From NCBI RefSeq assembly GCF_900016645.1, contig NZ_CDGJ01000037.1: a stretch of DNA of 64,000 bases; one strand, 5' to 3'. The notes beneath the pieces were generated by a model, which was not told the DNA's origin, did no database searches, and saw only the letters and a program-made list of their open reading frames with translations. A program made the translations under genes and the position numbers. Of this stretch, positions 30,870 to 39,052 are shown one piece after another. Origin of the DNA: Acididesulfobacillus acetoxydans (GTDB lineage: Bacteria; Bacillota; Desulfitobacteriia; Desulfitobacteriales; Desulfitobacteriaceae). Position 1 is the first letter of the stretch; every line of letters starts with the position of its first letter.

Positions 30870-31634
30870 ATGGACGCGACGAGGGAAAGAGCCATTTGGT
30901 TGCCCCGGCAGAGAGTAGACCTTTCTTTGGCAGCGGAGTCGGCTTGGATGGAGAAGGTTCGGGAGAGCGGTCAAGCGAGGCTCTTGCTCTGGCAAGCAGG
31001 CTTTCCCGCAGTTGTTCTCGGCCGTTCCCAAGTCATGGAGAAGGAGGTCTATGAGGAGGAATGCCGCGTTCGCGGCGTTCCTGTTTTAAGGCGGGCGAGC
31101 GGGGGTGGGGCAGTTTTTCAGATGCCCGGGGTGTTTAATTATTCCTTGATCCTGCCGGAAAAGAGCAGACTGAGTATCCGGGGCGGATTCCGTCTGGGAA
31201 CAGGGCTTATCCAAGATGTGCTAAGACGTTTGGGGCTGGAGAGTGCGCTGCAGGGAGTGTCCGATGTCACGGTCGGGGGGCGCAAGATTTCAGGCAATGC
31301 TGTGGCCCAGGTCAACCGAGTTCTCCTCGTGCATGGCACTTTGCTGGCCGAAATGGATATGTCTCTGCTGGAGGCCTGTCTGCGCCGCCCCAGCCGTGAA
31401 CCCGATTACAGGAAAGGCCGCAGTCATCGCGAGTTTTTAACGACTTTGACCGCTCTGCGCGGATGGGGTGGAGACTTACGGAAGTCTGCCGCTCCGGATT
31501 CATGGAAGCGTGCCATCCCGTATGAGGTGCCTACCGGCGCTTTTACGGTTGCAGGCAGCCACCTTCTTTCGCAGTTGGGGCAGCATTGTTCTGCATCAGC
31601 CGTGTCTGCGTTCAAGGATGTGTCGGTGGTCTAA
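30870..31634 (+). CDS. Lipoate--protein ligase family protein
   Basis: A 254-residue enzyme of the LplA/BirA fold that attaches lipoate (or octanoate) to a lysine of carrier proteins. VLRRASGGGAVFQMPGVFNYS (residues 72-92) is the family motif, with Gln in place of the usual His after GGGAVF. The substrate lysine is K139 in RKISGNAV. AAAAGAGG precedes ATG closely. No lipoylated dehydrogenase complexes are present; the obvious substrate in the window is the GcvH-like domain at 18385-19284. It follows the second HesB selenoprotein in the same direction. An octanoyltransferase role (LipM) is an alternative. Confidence 0.8.
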   Translation: MDATRERAIWLPRQRVDLSLAAESAWMEKVRESGQARLLLWQAGFPAVVLGRSQVMEKEVYEEECRVRGVPVLRRASGGGAVFQMPGVFNYSLILPEKSRLSIRGGFRLGTGLIQDVLRRLGLESALQGVSDVTVGGRKISGNAVAQVNRVLLVHGTLLAEMDMSLLEACLRRPSREPDYRKGRSHREFLTTLTALRGWGGDLRKSAAPDSWKRAIPYEVPTGAFTVAGSHLLSQLGQHCSASAVSAFKDVSVV

Positions 31635-31756
31635 AAGTTCGGCTAATGATGACCAAGAGGCGGCTTTTCTCGCTTTTCCCCCTAGGCATGGACTATGATT
31701 TATGTTATATTTTAACTAGACAATTAAATATGTGGAATGAGTGATTCTTCCCTGAG

Positions 31757-32013
31757 GGGAAGAGTTGAAAAGGGAAGCCAGTACAAGCTGGCGCGGTGCC
31801 CGCCACTGTGGAAGGGAGTCAACTCACAGAGTGTCACTGGGTGTTATGCCTGGGAAGACGTGCGTTGATGATGAACTTGAGTCAGGAGACCTGCTTATTC
31901 CAAAATGCCGAGAAACCTACGGGATGTTAGGGAGGGGAGGCCTGTGTTTATGGTACTGATACCGAATACCGGTTAGAACTTTACTTACCCTTCTGTTGGA
32001 GAAGGGTTTTTTT
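31757..32013 (+). promoter_or_regulatory. Cobalamin riboswitch with terminator, upstream of cbiMNQO
   Basis: The aptamer core is clear: GGGAAGCCAGTACAAGCTGG, GCGGTGCCCGCCACTGTG (the B12 box region), CACTGGGTGTTATGCCTGGG, GAAGACG, and TGAGTCAGGAGACCTGC (about 31757-31905). An expression platform hairpin ACCCTTCT-GTTGG-AGAAGGGT plus seven T (31987-32013) follows. With B12 bound, the cobalt transporter should be switched off. A TTATGTTATATTTTAAC promoter-like stretch lies at 31701. Confidence 0.95.
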
Positions 32014-32045
32014 GTTGTCAAAGTTTTTTTGGAGGAGGCGTTTCA

Positions 32046-32741
32046 ATGCACATAGAAGATGGTATTCTTTCCCCCCAAGCCTGGGGCGCCTGGTATGGAG
32101 TGACAACTCTGTTTATCATACCGGGCATCCGTGAGATCAAAAATAGAGTGAAGGAAAATCTGGCTTACAAGCCGTTCTTGGCGATGACCGGCGTAGCCGT
32201 CTTTGTCATTTCCGCCATGCACTTACCTGTGCCGGTGACCGGTTCCTGTTCCCATCCTTGCGGCACACCCTTGGCGGCGATTATTGTGGGGCCTTTTGCG
32301 ACAGCGGTGATTTCTGCTATTGTGCTCTTTTTTCAGGCGATCTTCTTGGGGCACGGAGGCATTACGACGATCGGGGCTAATGATTTTTCCATGGGGATCG
32401 TAGGCGGGATTTCTGGGTACCTAAGCTGGAAGATTTTGCGGGGCCTGCGCAGTCCCATCTGGCTGGCGGCCGGGGTTGCCGGTTTTGTCGGGGATTTGAT
32501 GACTTACTTAACAAGTTCCTTTGAACTGGCGCTGAGCCTGCACGGCCATGTTCCCCTGCTCAAGCAATGGATGATCTTCTTTATGGGCTACGGCCCGACC
32601 CAGTTCCCCCTGGCCATTGCCGAGGCGGTTTTTACCGCAGCGGTATTACAGGTTATGGTCAATCGCCGGCCCGACTTATTGCCGGGCGTTTTAAGAAAAG
32701 AAAGCCGCAAGGAGGAAAAAAGCGATGCCGTCCGCGTCTAA
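32046..32741 (+). CDS. cbiM: Cobalt ECF transporter substrate-binding subunit CbiM
   Basis: A 231-residue membrane protein. The N-terminal MHIEDGILSPQAW is the metal-binding start of CbiM/NikM (the N-terminal Met-His coordinates Co2+). GSCSHPCGTPLAAIIVGPF and QAIFLGHGGITTIGANDFSMGIVG are signature blocks. RBS GGAGGAGG precedes ATG. It is governed by the cobalamin riboswitch just upstream. The stop overlaps the CbiN start. Confidence 0.95.
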   Translation: MHIEDGILSPQAWGAWYGVTTLFIIPGIREIKNRVKENLAYKPFLAMTGVAVFVISAMHLPVPVTGSCSHPCGTPLAAIIVGPFATAVISAIVLFFQAIFLGHGGITTIGANDFSMGIVGGISGYLSWKILRGLRSPIWLAAGVAGFVGDLMTYLTSSFELALSLHGHVPLLKQWMIFFMGYGPTQFPLAIAEAVFTAAVLQVMVNRRPDLLPGVLRKESRKEEKSDAVRV

Positions 32742-33135
32742 CCCGCCTAATTCCGAGATGACCCCGACAGGGGTTCACCGTCCGGGTTCCCAGACCAATT
32801 CGGGTTCTGAGATCAATCCGGGCTCCGAGATCAAATGGTTCGATTCTTTTACCAAGGCCATGCTCGCCGTCATGTTTGTGCTCTTGCTTTTCATTTTTGG
32901 AGCGGGCAAGTATATGGACAGCCATAAAATGTCCGGGGGCGGAACCGACGATGTGGTCAACAATTTGGCGTCCGCCGTCTCACATACTGAGCATCATCCC
33001 TTTGTCGACCTGCCCGGGGACGCTCAGGTCGGGGCTTTTTCCGTGGCCAACTTTTTTGCCGGACTGATCGTCGGTCACCACTGGGAGAAGTTGTTCGGGA
33101 AACCCAAGCGTGATCAAGAAGAGCCCGAGGTGTAA
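32725..33135 (+). CDS. cbiN: Cobalt transport protein CbiN
   Basis: A 136-residue protein with two membrane helices (residues 48-65 and 105-122) joined by an exported loop, as in CbiN, which helps CbiM load cobalt. The first 40 residues (PNSEMTPTGVHRPGSQTNSG) are a non-family extension that repeats SQTNSGSEINPGSEIK-type units. It overlaps cbiM by 17 nt; RBS AAGGAGG. Confidence 0.85.
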   Translation: MPSASNPPNSEMTPTGVHRPGSQTNSGSEINPGSEIKWFDSFTKAMLAVMFVLLLFIFGAGKYMDSHKMSGGGTDDVVNNLASAVSHTEHHPFVDLPGDAQVGAFSVANFFAGLIVGHHWEKLFGKPKRDQEEPEV

Positions 33136-33140
33136 GAAGT

Positions 33141-33920
33141 ATGGAATTAGCGGTTCTGGATAAAATCGCTGCCGCCGACAGTCCCATGCACCGTTGGGAC
33201 GGCAGAGTGAAGACGGTCTTGTACCTCCTGGCCATCATCGTGGCGACGGTTCTCACGCGTTGGTATCTGGTGGCGGGTCTCTGGCTCATGGCTTTGGCTT
33301 CTTACCGCGCTTTGAACCTGCCCTGGCGGCATCTCCTCCTCCGCCTCTCTCTTCCCTTCGGGATCGCCTGGCTGGTTTTTCTCAGCTTGATCTTTACGAA
33401 CGGCAGCCGCGTTTTATTGACCGTGTCTCTGGGACCGTTAGTCCTGACAGCTTACAGGGAGGGTCTGGCGCTGGGTTTTCTCATCCTGCTGCGGATCATG
33501 GCAGCCGTCACCCTGGCGAGTGTCCTGTCACTTTGCACTCCCATGATCGAAATCCTGGAAACCCTGCGCCTATGCAAGGTCCCAAATTTAATGATTGATT
33601 TGGCAGCGATGATGTACCGCTATGTTTTTATCCTGGCGGAGACCGGGCAGAGCATGCGCAGGGCGCAGGTAAGTCGGATGGGTGAGGGCGGTTCCTGGCG
33701 GCAGCAGGCCCGGGACGTGGGCAAAGTGGCCGGCTATGTATTGACCAAATCACTGGATCGCAGTATTCGCATCTACAAAGCCATGCTCTCCCGGGGCTAT
33801 GAAGAGAACAGCAAAGGGGCGGACTTTTTCACAGCTCCGATCCCCGCCGGCGACTGGCAAGCCGGTCTCTTGGGCGGCAGTTTGCTGGTGCTGCTGGTGG
33901 GCCTGAACCTGGCGCTGTGA
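33141..33920 (+). CDS. cbiQ: Cobalt ECF transporter transmembrane subunit CbiQ
   Basis: A 259-residue membrane protein. SPMHRWDGRVKTVLYLLAIIVATVL at the N terminus and the cytoplasmic AQVSRMGEGGSWRQQARDVGKVAGYVLTKSLDRSIRIYKAMLSRGYE with its coupling helices are typical CbiQ/EcfT. It starts 5 nt after cbiN with RBS AGGTGTAAGAAGT. It couples CbiM to the ATPase. A gap of 219 nt with no recognisable gene separates it from cbiO. Confidence 0.92.
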   Translation: MELAVLDKIAAADSPMHRWDGRVKTVLYLLAIIVATVLTRWYLVAGLWLMALASYRALNLPWRHLLLRLSLPFGIAWLVFLSLIFTNGSRVLLTVSLGPLVLTAYREGLALGFLILLRIMAAVTLASVLSLCTPMIEILETLRLCKVPNLMIDLAAMMYRYVFILAETGQSMRRAQVSRMGEGGSWRQQARDVGKVAGYVLTKSLDRSIRIYKAMLSRGYEENSKGADFFTAPIPAGDWQAGLLGGSLLVLLVGLNLAL

Positions 33921-34139
33921 TCCGGGTTCAGGCCCGCGAAAGTCTAAAGATTCCGCGCTGCGAAACGGCCGCGGGTGCTGTTTCGACTCTTTGCGCCAGT
34001 ATGACTCGGTGGCGGGGACGTCAGCGGGGATCAGCGCAGGTGGTTTTTCGATTCTTCGGCGGGCAGGGACCTCGATTGGCGGCGGTCTTCGCTATCGGCT
34101 GAACCCAGCGAGAAAGCGGGAGAGAAGGGAATTGTGTTC

Positions 34140-34988
34140 ATGGCTTTGATTGAGGTAGCGGGTGTAGACTATATCTATGCGGACGGGCAGCGGGCGCTGA
34201 AAAATGTCAGCCTGAAGATTGACCGGGGGGAGCGGGTGGCCGTTCTGGGGCCCAACGGTGCGGGTAAGTCCACGCTCTTTCAATTATTTAACGGTCTCCT
34301 CAGTCCAAGCGCCGGCGACGTTCTGGTTAAAAACCTGTGGGTACGGAAGGAGAACTTGGCGGAAATCCGTCGCAGCGTCGGGATGGTCTTTCAGGATCCG
34401 GATGATCAACTTTTCAATTCCACCGTTCGTCAAGAGATTGCCTATGGTCTGCTGAACATGCGTGTGTCGGGGAAAGCGTTGGAAGAGGCCGTAAGCTGGG
34501 CTCTGGAAGTGGTCGGTCTGAACGGCTACGGCGGCAAAAGCCCCCACAATTTGAGCGGGGGCGAGAAGAAAAGAGTCGCCTTGGCCAGTGTCCTGGCCAT
34601 GCGGCCCGAAGTTCTGGTACTTGACGAGCCTACCGCCGCCCTGGATCCCCGGGGAGTGGCCCGGCTCATCCGGCTCCTTAATTCAATTAACCGGGAACTG
34701 GGAATCACCCTCATTTTTGCCACTCATGATGTGGATATCGTTCCTCTGTTAGCGGACCGGATCTATCTCTTGAGTCAGGGAGAAATTCTCCTGGGGGGAA
34801 CGACGGCGGAAGTCTTCCGCCGGAAAGAACTGATCCGGCAGGTGGACCTGCGCTTGCCCCGGGTGGCTCATCTGGTGGAATTGCTGGAACGCGAGGGGGT
34901 GTGTGCTCCCAGTGAACTGCCGCTCACGATTGGCCGGGCGAAGGGGTTCCTGACTGGGCAGCTGCGGGGAAGCGGAGGACATCTTTGA
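34140..34988 (+). CDS. cbiO: Cobalt ECF transporter ATPase CbiO
   Basis: A 282-residue ABC ATPase. Walker A GPNGAGKST (about residues 37-45), Q-loop VFQDPDDQLFNSTV typical of ECF ATPases, signature LSGGEKKR, Walker B VLVLDEPTAALD and the switch His (FATHD) are all present. ATG 34140 suits the RBS GAGAAGGG; GTG 34134 is too close. Last gene of the cobalt operon. Confidence 0.95.
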   Translation: MALIEVAGVDYIYADGQRALKNVSLKIDRGERVAVLGPNGAGKSTLFQLFNGLLSPSAGDVLVKNLWVRKENLAEIRRSVGMVFQDPDDQLFNSTVRQEIAYGLLNMRVSGKALEEAVSWALEVVGLNGYGGKSPHNLSGGEKKRVALASVLAMRPEVLVLDEPTAALDPRGVARLIRLLNSINRELGITLIFATHDVDIVPLLADRIYLLSQGEILLGGTTAEVFRRKELIRQVDLRLPRVAHLVELLEREGVCAPSELPLTIGRAKGFLTGQLRGSGGHL

Positions 34989-34997
34989 TCCCGACGA

Positions 34998-35060
34998 CTG
35001 AATCTCCCCCTGGCTAAAGCCGGCTAAAGCCAGGGGCATGCGGCTGAGCCTCTTGGTCAA
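34998..35060 (+). repeat. Dispersed palindromic repeat, full copy (IS200/IS605-end-like)
   Basis: CTGAATCTCCCCCTGGCTAA, then a GCC/GGC palindrome, GGGGCATGCGGCT and CCTCTTGGTC. It is the near-perfect reverse complement of 41599-41661. The two copies bracket the rarA-to-small-protein block in opposite orientation. Confidence 0.6.
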
Positions 35061-35194
35061 ACCGCGGCGGGCTTCAATCGACGACTCACTCGAGCGCTCA
35101 CGACGCCGGTTAGATTGTTTATAGAACATGCCGAATGAAGTAGTTCTGCTCGCCGGTTCGGCCTGCTTTGGGAACAGAAAGTTCACGACAGTTG

Positions 35195-36511
35195 TTACTC
35201 GGAGTTTTCAGAGTATGGCTTTTTTTCAGGGTGCAGAAAAGTGTCTTGGCCGAGGCCCGAGGGTGTGAAAAATGTCGCGTTTGCTGCCTCGGGGGGCAAA
35301 TAAGTCTGTTTTACCCAGTGTCCGGGGTAGGAGTGGGGATAAAGATAGCCCTCTCCATGCCCCATTTTTTTGGCGCCGGGATATTGGGCGTCGCGCAGAT
35401 GAGGAGGGACATTTCCGGTGGGATGGGTTTTTACATAATCCAGGGCCTTATCTATGGCGGCGACGACACTGTTGCTCTTGGGGGAGGTGGCGATGGCCAG
35501 CACGGCCTGGGCCATGGGAATGCGCGCTTCCGGCAGACCCACCCATTCGAGGGCGTTGGCGGCCGCCTGGGCCTGCAGCATGGCCAGGGGGTTAGCCAAA
35601 CCGATGTCTTCTGAGGCGTGGATGATGATTCTGCGCATGAGGAAACGCGGATCCTCTCCGGCCGCGAGCAGTACGGCAAACCAGTAAAGAGCCGCATCGG
35701 GGTCGGACCCGCGCATGCTTTTGATCAAGGCCGAGATCAAGTCATAATGATTATCTCCCGCCTTGTCATAGCGGATGGCCCTTTGTTGAATCGATTCCTC
35801 GGCAATTCGGAGATCGATCAGACGAACTCCGTTTGTGGGCGGGGTGGTGAGAACCGCGAGTTCCAGCGCGTTTAATGCCCGGCGCAGATCCCCGTTGGCA
35901 TAATTAAGCCAATGTTCCCAGGCAGCGGGCCGAATATCTGCCTGAAAGCGGCCGAGTCCCCGTTCTTGGTCTGCCAGGGCCCTTTCTAAACCCAGGCGAA
36001 TTTCCACATCCGTTAGGGTTTCCAGCTTGAAAAGACCCGAACGGCTGAGCAGGGCCGAATTGATCTCGAAAAAGGGGTTTTCCGTGGTGGCTCCGATGAA
36101 AGTAATGGTACCGTTTTCCACGGCGGGCAGGAGGGCGTCTTGTTGACCTTTGTTGAAGCGGTGAACCTCATCACAGAAGGCCAAGGTTCGCCGGCCGTAG
36201 AGGTGCAGCTGCTCGGCGGCCTGTTGAAGGATTTCCCGGATCTCTTTGATCCCGGCCGCTACTGCATTGAGACGGATAAAATCCGCCTTGGTTGTATTGG
36301 CAATGACCTGGGCCAAAGAGGTTTTCCCGCTGCCGGGAGGTCCGTAGAGGATGAGAGAGGAGACGCGGTCAGCCTCGATAGCCCGACGGAGAAGCTTGCC
36401 CGGACCGAGAATATGGCTTTGCCCCAGATACTCTGTCAGCGTCCGGGGACGCATGCGGTCGGCCAGGGGGGCGACCTGGTTCTGATCGAAAGCTGCGGAA
36501 AAGAGATCCAT
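35195..36511 (-). CDS. rarA: Replication-associated recombination protein A (MgsA/RarA)
   Basis: A 438-residue AAA+ ATPase that acts at stalled replication forks. N-terminal MDLFSAAF is the SSB-interacting type start, RPRTLTEYLGQSHILGPGK is the RarA signature, Walker A is LYGPPGSGKTSL, and Walker B/II is FCDEVHRFNKGQQDALL. ATG 36511 fits AAGGAG at 11 nt; the longer frame starting at 36646 is not needed. It is divergent from the Rrf2 regulator, as in Bacillus. Confidence 0.93.
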   Translation of the reverse strand: MDLFSAAFDQNQVAPLADRMRPRTLTEYLGQSHILGPGKLLRRAIEADRVSSLILYGPPGSGKTSLAQVIANTTKADFIRLNAVAAGIKEIREILQQAAEQLHLYGRRTLAFCDEVHRFNKGQQDALLPAVENGTITFIGATTENPFFEINSALLSRSGLFKLETLTDVEIRLGLERALADQERGLGRFQADIRPAAWEHWLNYANGDLRRALNALELAVLTTPPTNGVRLIDLRIAEESIQQRAIRYDKAGDNHYDLISALIKSMRGSDPDAALYWFAVLLAAGEDPRFLMRRIIIHASEDIGLANPLAMLQAQAAANALEWVGLPEARIPMAQAVLAIATSPKSNSVVAAIDKALDYVKTHPTGNVPPHLRDAQYPGAKKMGHGEGYLYPHSYPGHWVKQTYLPPEAANATFFTPSGLGQDTFLHPEKKPYSENSE

Positions 36512-36733
36512 GGCTTTATAGCTCCTTGTCGACATGTGAATTGCGGTTATATAGACTGACGCAGGTTCGGTTTCCCAAGAAATATTTTTGGGCTTTGTGG
36601 AAAGTATAACTTTGCCGGGGTCGAGACGCAAGTCAACATGGCCCATTACCCGGTCGTTTCATGTGGAAACTCCGGGCGGTTATGATTGGGAAATCTATCT
36701 GCTATTGTGAATCCGCTGCGGCGAAGATTGTTC

Positions 36734-36762
36734 TTGACAAATCCCGAGTGTTTTGATAAGAT
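36734..36762 (+). promoter_or_regulatory. Promoter of the Fe-S cluster operon
   Basis: TTGACA (36734-36739), 17-nt spacer, TAAGAT (36757-36762), 20 nt before the regulator's TTG start. The Rrf2 protein probably binds here to control itself. Confidence 0.7.
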
Positions 36763-36782
36763 TTGTGCAAGAGGTGATAGGT

Positions 36783-37235
36783 TTGAAGCTCTCAACGCGG
36801 GGCCGTTACGGACTTAAGGCGATGTTTGATTTGGCGGTCCATATGGGTGAAGGGCCAGTGTCCCTGAAGAGCATTGCCGAAAGGCAGGATATTTCCGAAC
36901 ACTATCTGGAACAGCTTATTGCCGGTTTGCGCAAGGCCGGGTTGGTGAAGAGTGTGCGCGGAGCTCAAGGAGGATATGTTTTGGGGCGCGAACCCGCCAA
37001 GATCCGAGTGGGCGATGTCATCCGCGTTCTGGAGGGCCCCATTGCCCCGGTGGATTGTGTCTCGGAAGAAGATCCCGAATGTTGTGCGAAGGCGGAGCAC
37101 TGTGTGACCCGGACGATTTGGGAAAAAGTCCGGGATTCGATCTCAGAAGTCCTCGATTCCATCACTCTCGAAGACATGGTGAAAGACGCGGAAAAGATGG
37201 ACACGGAACGGAAATACTATATGTATTACATTTGA
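36783..37235 (+). CDS. Rrf2-family regulator (IscR/CymR type)
   Basis: A 150-residue winged-helix regulator. MKLSTRGRYGLKAMFDLA and ISEHYLEQLIAGLRKAGLVKSVRGAQGGYVL form the DNA-binding domain. C92, C100 (or C101) and C107 match the three-cysteine Fe-S site of IscR, which CymR lacks. Start TTG 36783 follows AGAGGTGAT. It precedes iscS, iscU and mnmA in one operon, so it likely senses Fe-S or cysteine status. Confidence 0.85.
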   Translation: MKLSTRGRYGLKAMFDLAVHMGEGPVSLKSIAERQDISEHYLEQLIAGLRKAGLVKSVRGAQGGYVLGREPAKIRVGDVIRVLEGPIAPVDCVSEEDPECCAKAEHCVTRTIWEKVRDSISEVLDSITLEDMVKDAEKMDTERKYYMYYI

Positions 37236-37277
37236 ATCGTCGGTGGGAATTTTCAAAGTAAACAGGGAGGAATTCGC

Positions 37278-38465
37278 ATGCGCAGGGTTTATTTAGATCA
37301 TAGTGCGACCACCCCGGTTGATCCGGAAGTCGCGTCTTTGATGATGACGTATTATACAGAGAAATATGGGAACCCGTCCAGTATCCATAGTTTTGGGCAA
37401 GAGGCCAGGGAAGCTTTGGAGAAGGCCAGGGAACAGGTGGCGGGTTTTATCGGGGCTCAGCCGGCGGAGATCACTTTTACCAGCGGCGGGACGGAAGCGG
37501 ATAATCTGGCCATTCTCGGGGCCGCCGAGGCCTATAAAGATAAAGGAAAACACCTGATCACGACGGCGGTTGAACACCACGCCATCCTGGAGACCTTTGA
37601 GTTCTTAGCCAAGAACGGGTATGAACTCACGGTTTTACCTGTGGACGAAGAGGGATTGCTTTCTGTCGACGGGGTGCAGAGGGCTATCCGCCCGGATACG
37701 ATCCTTCTCAGCGTCATGCACGCCAATAATGAGGTGGGAGCGATTCAGCCTGTGGCGGAAATTGGCCGGCTGGCTCGGGAGAAGGGAGTTATTTTCCACG
37801 TCGACGCGGTGCAGTCTTTAGGCAAGATACCGGTCAACGTCAACGACCTGAATGTGGACATGCTGACAGTTTCCAGCCACAAGATCTACGGGCCCAAAGG
37901 GGTCGGCGCTCTTTACGTGCGCAAAGGGATTCGCTTAGTTCCCCGCGTTTACGGGGGCGGGCAGGAGAAGAAGCGCCGTTCGGGGACAGAAAATACGCCG
38001 GGAATCATCGGCTTCGGCAAAGCCTGTGAACTGGCCCAGGCGAGGATGGCGGACGAGGCGGCAAAGCTGACTGGGCTCCGGGACAGATTGATGGATGGTA
38101 TTTTGGAGCGGATTGACTTCGTTAAAGTCAATGGGCCGCGTGGTGCCAAGCGCCTACCCAACAATGTCAACGTCAGTGTTCAGTACGTCGAGGGCGAATC
38201 CCTCCTCCTAAGCCTGGACATGGTGGGGATTGCCGCTTCCAGCGGTTCGGCCTGCACTTCCGGTTCGCTCGACCCCTCACACGTCTTGCTGGCGATGGGT
38301 ATGCCTCATGAAATAGCACACGGTTCCTTGCGTTTTTCTTTGGGACGGCAAAACACAGAAGAAGATGTGGACTATGTGCTGGAACAATTGCCGAAGATCG
38401 TGGAGAGGTTGCGCCGGATGTCTCCTTTGTTCGATCAGATGCAACGGGAAGCCGGAGCCAAATAG
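37278..38465 (+). CDS. iscS: Cysteine desulfurase IscS/NifS
   Basis: A 395-residue PLP enzyme giving sulfur from cysteine for Fe-S clusters and tRNA thiolation. VYLDHSATTPVDPEV start, PLP lysine in VSSHKIYGPKG, catalytic C326 in SSGSACTSGSLDPSHVL. RBS GGGAGG precedes ATG. It is distinct from the desulfurase at 15714. Partners IscU and MnmA follow. Confidence 0.95.
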   Translation: MRRVYLDHSATTPVDPEVASLMMTYYTEKYGNPSSIHSFGQEAREALEKAREQVAGFIGAQPAEITFTSGGTEADNLAILGAAEAYKDKGKHLITTAVEHHAILETFEFLAKNGYELTVLPVDEEGLLSVDGVQRAIRPDTILLSVMHANNEVGAIQPVAEIGRLAREKGVIFHVDAVQSLGKIPVNVNDLNVDMLTVSSHKIYGPKGVGALYVRKGIRLVPRVYGGGQEKKRRSGTENTPGIIGFGKACELAQARMADEAAKLTGLRDRLMDGILERIDFVKVNGPRGAKRLPNNVNVSVQYVEGESLLLSLDMVGIAASSGSACTSGSLDPSHVLLAMGMPHEIAHGSLRFSLGRQNTEEDVDYVLEQLPKIVERLRRMSPLFDQMQREAGAK

Positions 38466-38668
38466 CCGGCGTTTTTAACGGAGTTGGCGGGACCGCATGG
38501 TGAACGGGTTCCTGGGTGGGGGAAAGTGCGGAGCCTGAGGACGGCGGCTGTCGCCGGTTTCCGGGAGCACAGAAAGTTCCCCGCGCCAAGTTCCTTGGCT
38601 CAAGGTTCTTTGGGTCAAAGTTCCTCGGTCTCCCCGGAATAGGAAAGTGTAGAAGGAGTGAAGCTGAG

Positions 38669-39049
38669 ATGTATACGGAAAAAGTGATGGATCACTTTAC
38701 AAACCCGCGCAATGTTGGGGAAATTCCCGATGCGGACGGGGTCGGTGAGGTCGGAAATCCGAAATGCGGAGATATCATGCGCATTTATCTGGATATAGAG
38801 GGCGACACGATTAAAGATGTCAAGTTCAAAACCTTCGGGTGCGGGGCGGCTGTGGCCACCAGCAGCATGGTGACGGAAATGGTAAAAGGTAAAACGATCA
38901 CCGAGGCTTTGGACATTTCCAACGCGGCGGTGGCGGAGGCGTTGGGCGGGTTGCCGCCCAACAAACTGCATTGTTCCAATTTGGCGGCGGACGCGCTCCA
39001 TGCGGCGATCAAGGATTATTACGATAAACAAGAAAAGGCTAAGGGATGA
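38669..39049 (+). CDS. iscU: Iron-sulfur cluster scaffold IscU/NifU-like
   Basis: A 126-residue scaffold protein. C33 (KCGDIMRIYL), C58 (FGCGAAVATSS) and C102 (LHCSNLAADAL) are the three cluster ligands. ATG 38669 follows AGAAGGAGTG; the in-frame stretch upstream (38516) lacks an RBS. It lies between iscS and mnmA. The 200-nt gap before it contains repeated AAGTTCC/AAGGTTC words and no gene. Confidence 0.93.
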   Translation: MYTEKVMDHFTNPRNVGEIPDADGVGEVGNPKCGDIMRIYLDIEGDTIKDVKFKTFGCGAAVATSSMVTEMVKGKTITEALDISNAAVAEALGGLPPNKLHCSNLAADALHAAIKDYYDKQEKAKG

Positions 39050-39052
39050 TCC

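Noticed and set aside
34989..35194. 6S RNA between cbiO and rarA, since 6S lies near rarA in Bacillus
   Set aside because: Only the palindromic repeat and unremarkable sequence are visible. The central bubble pattern of 6S RNA was not seen.
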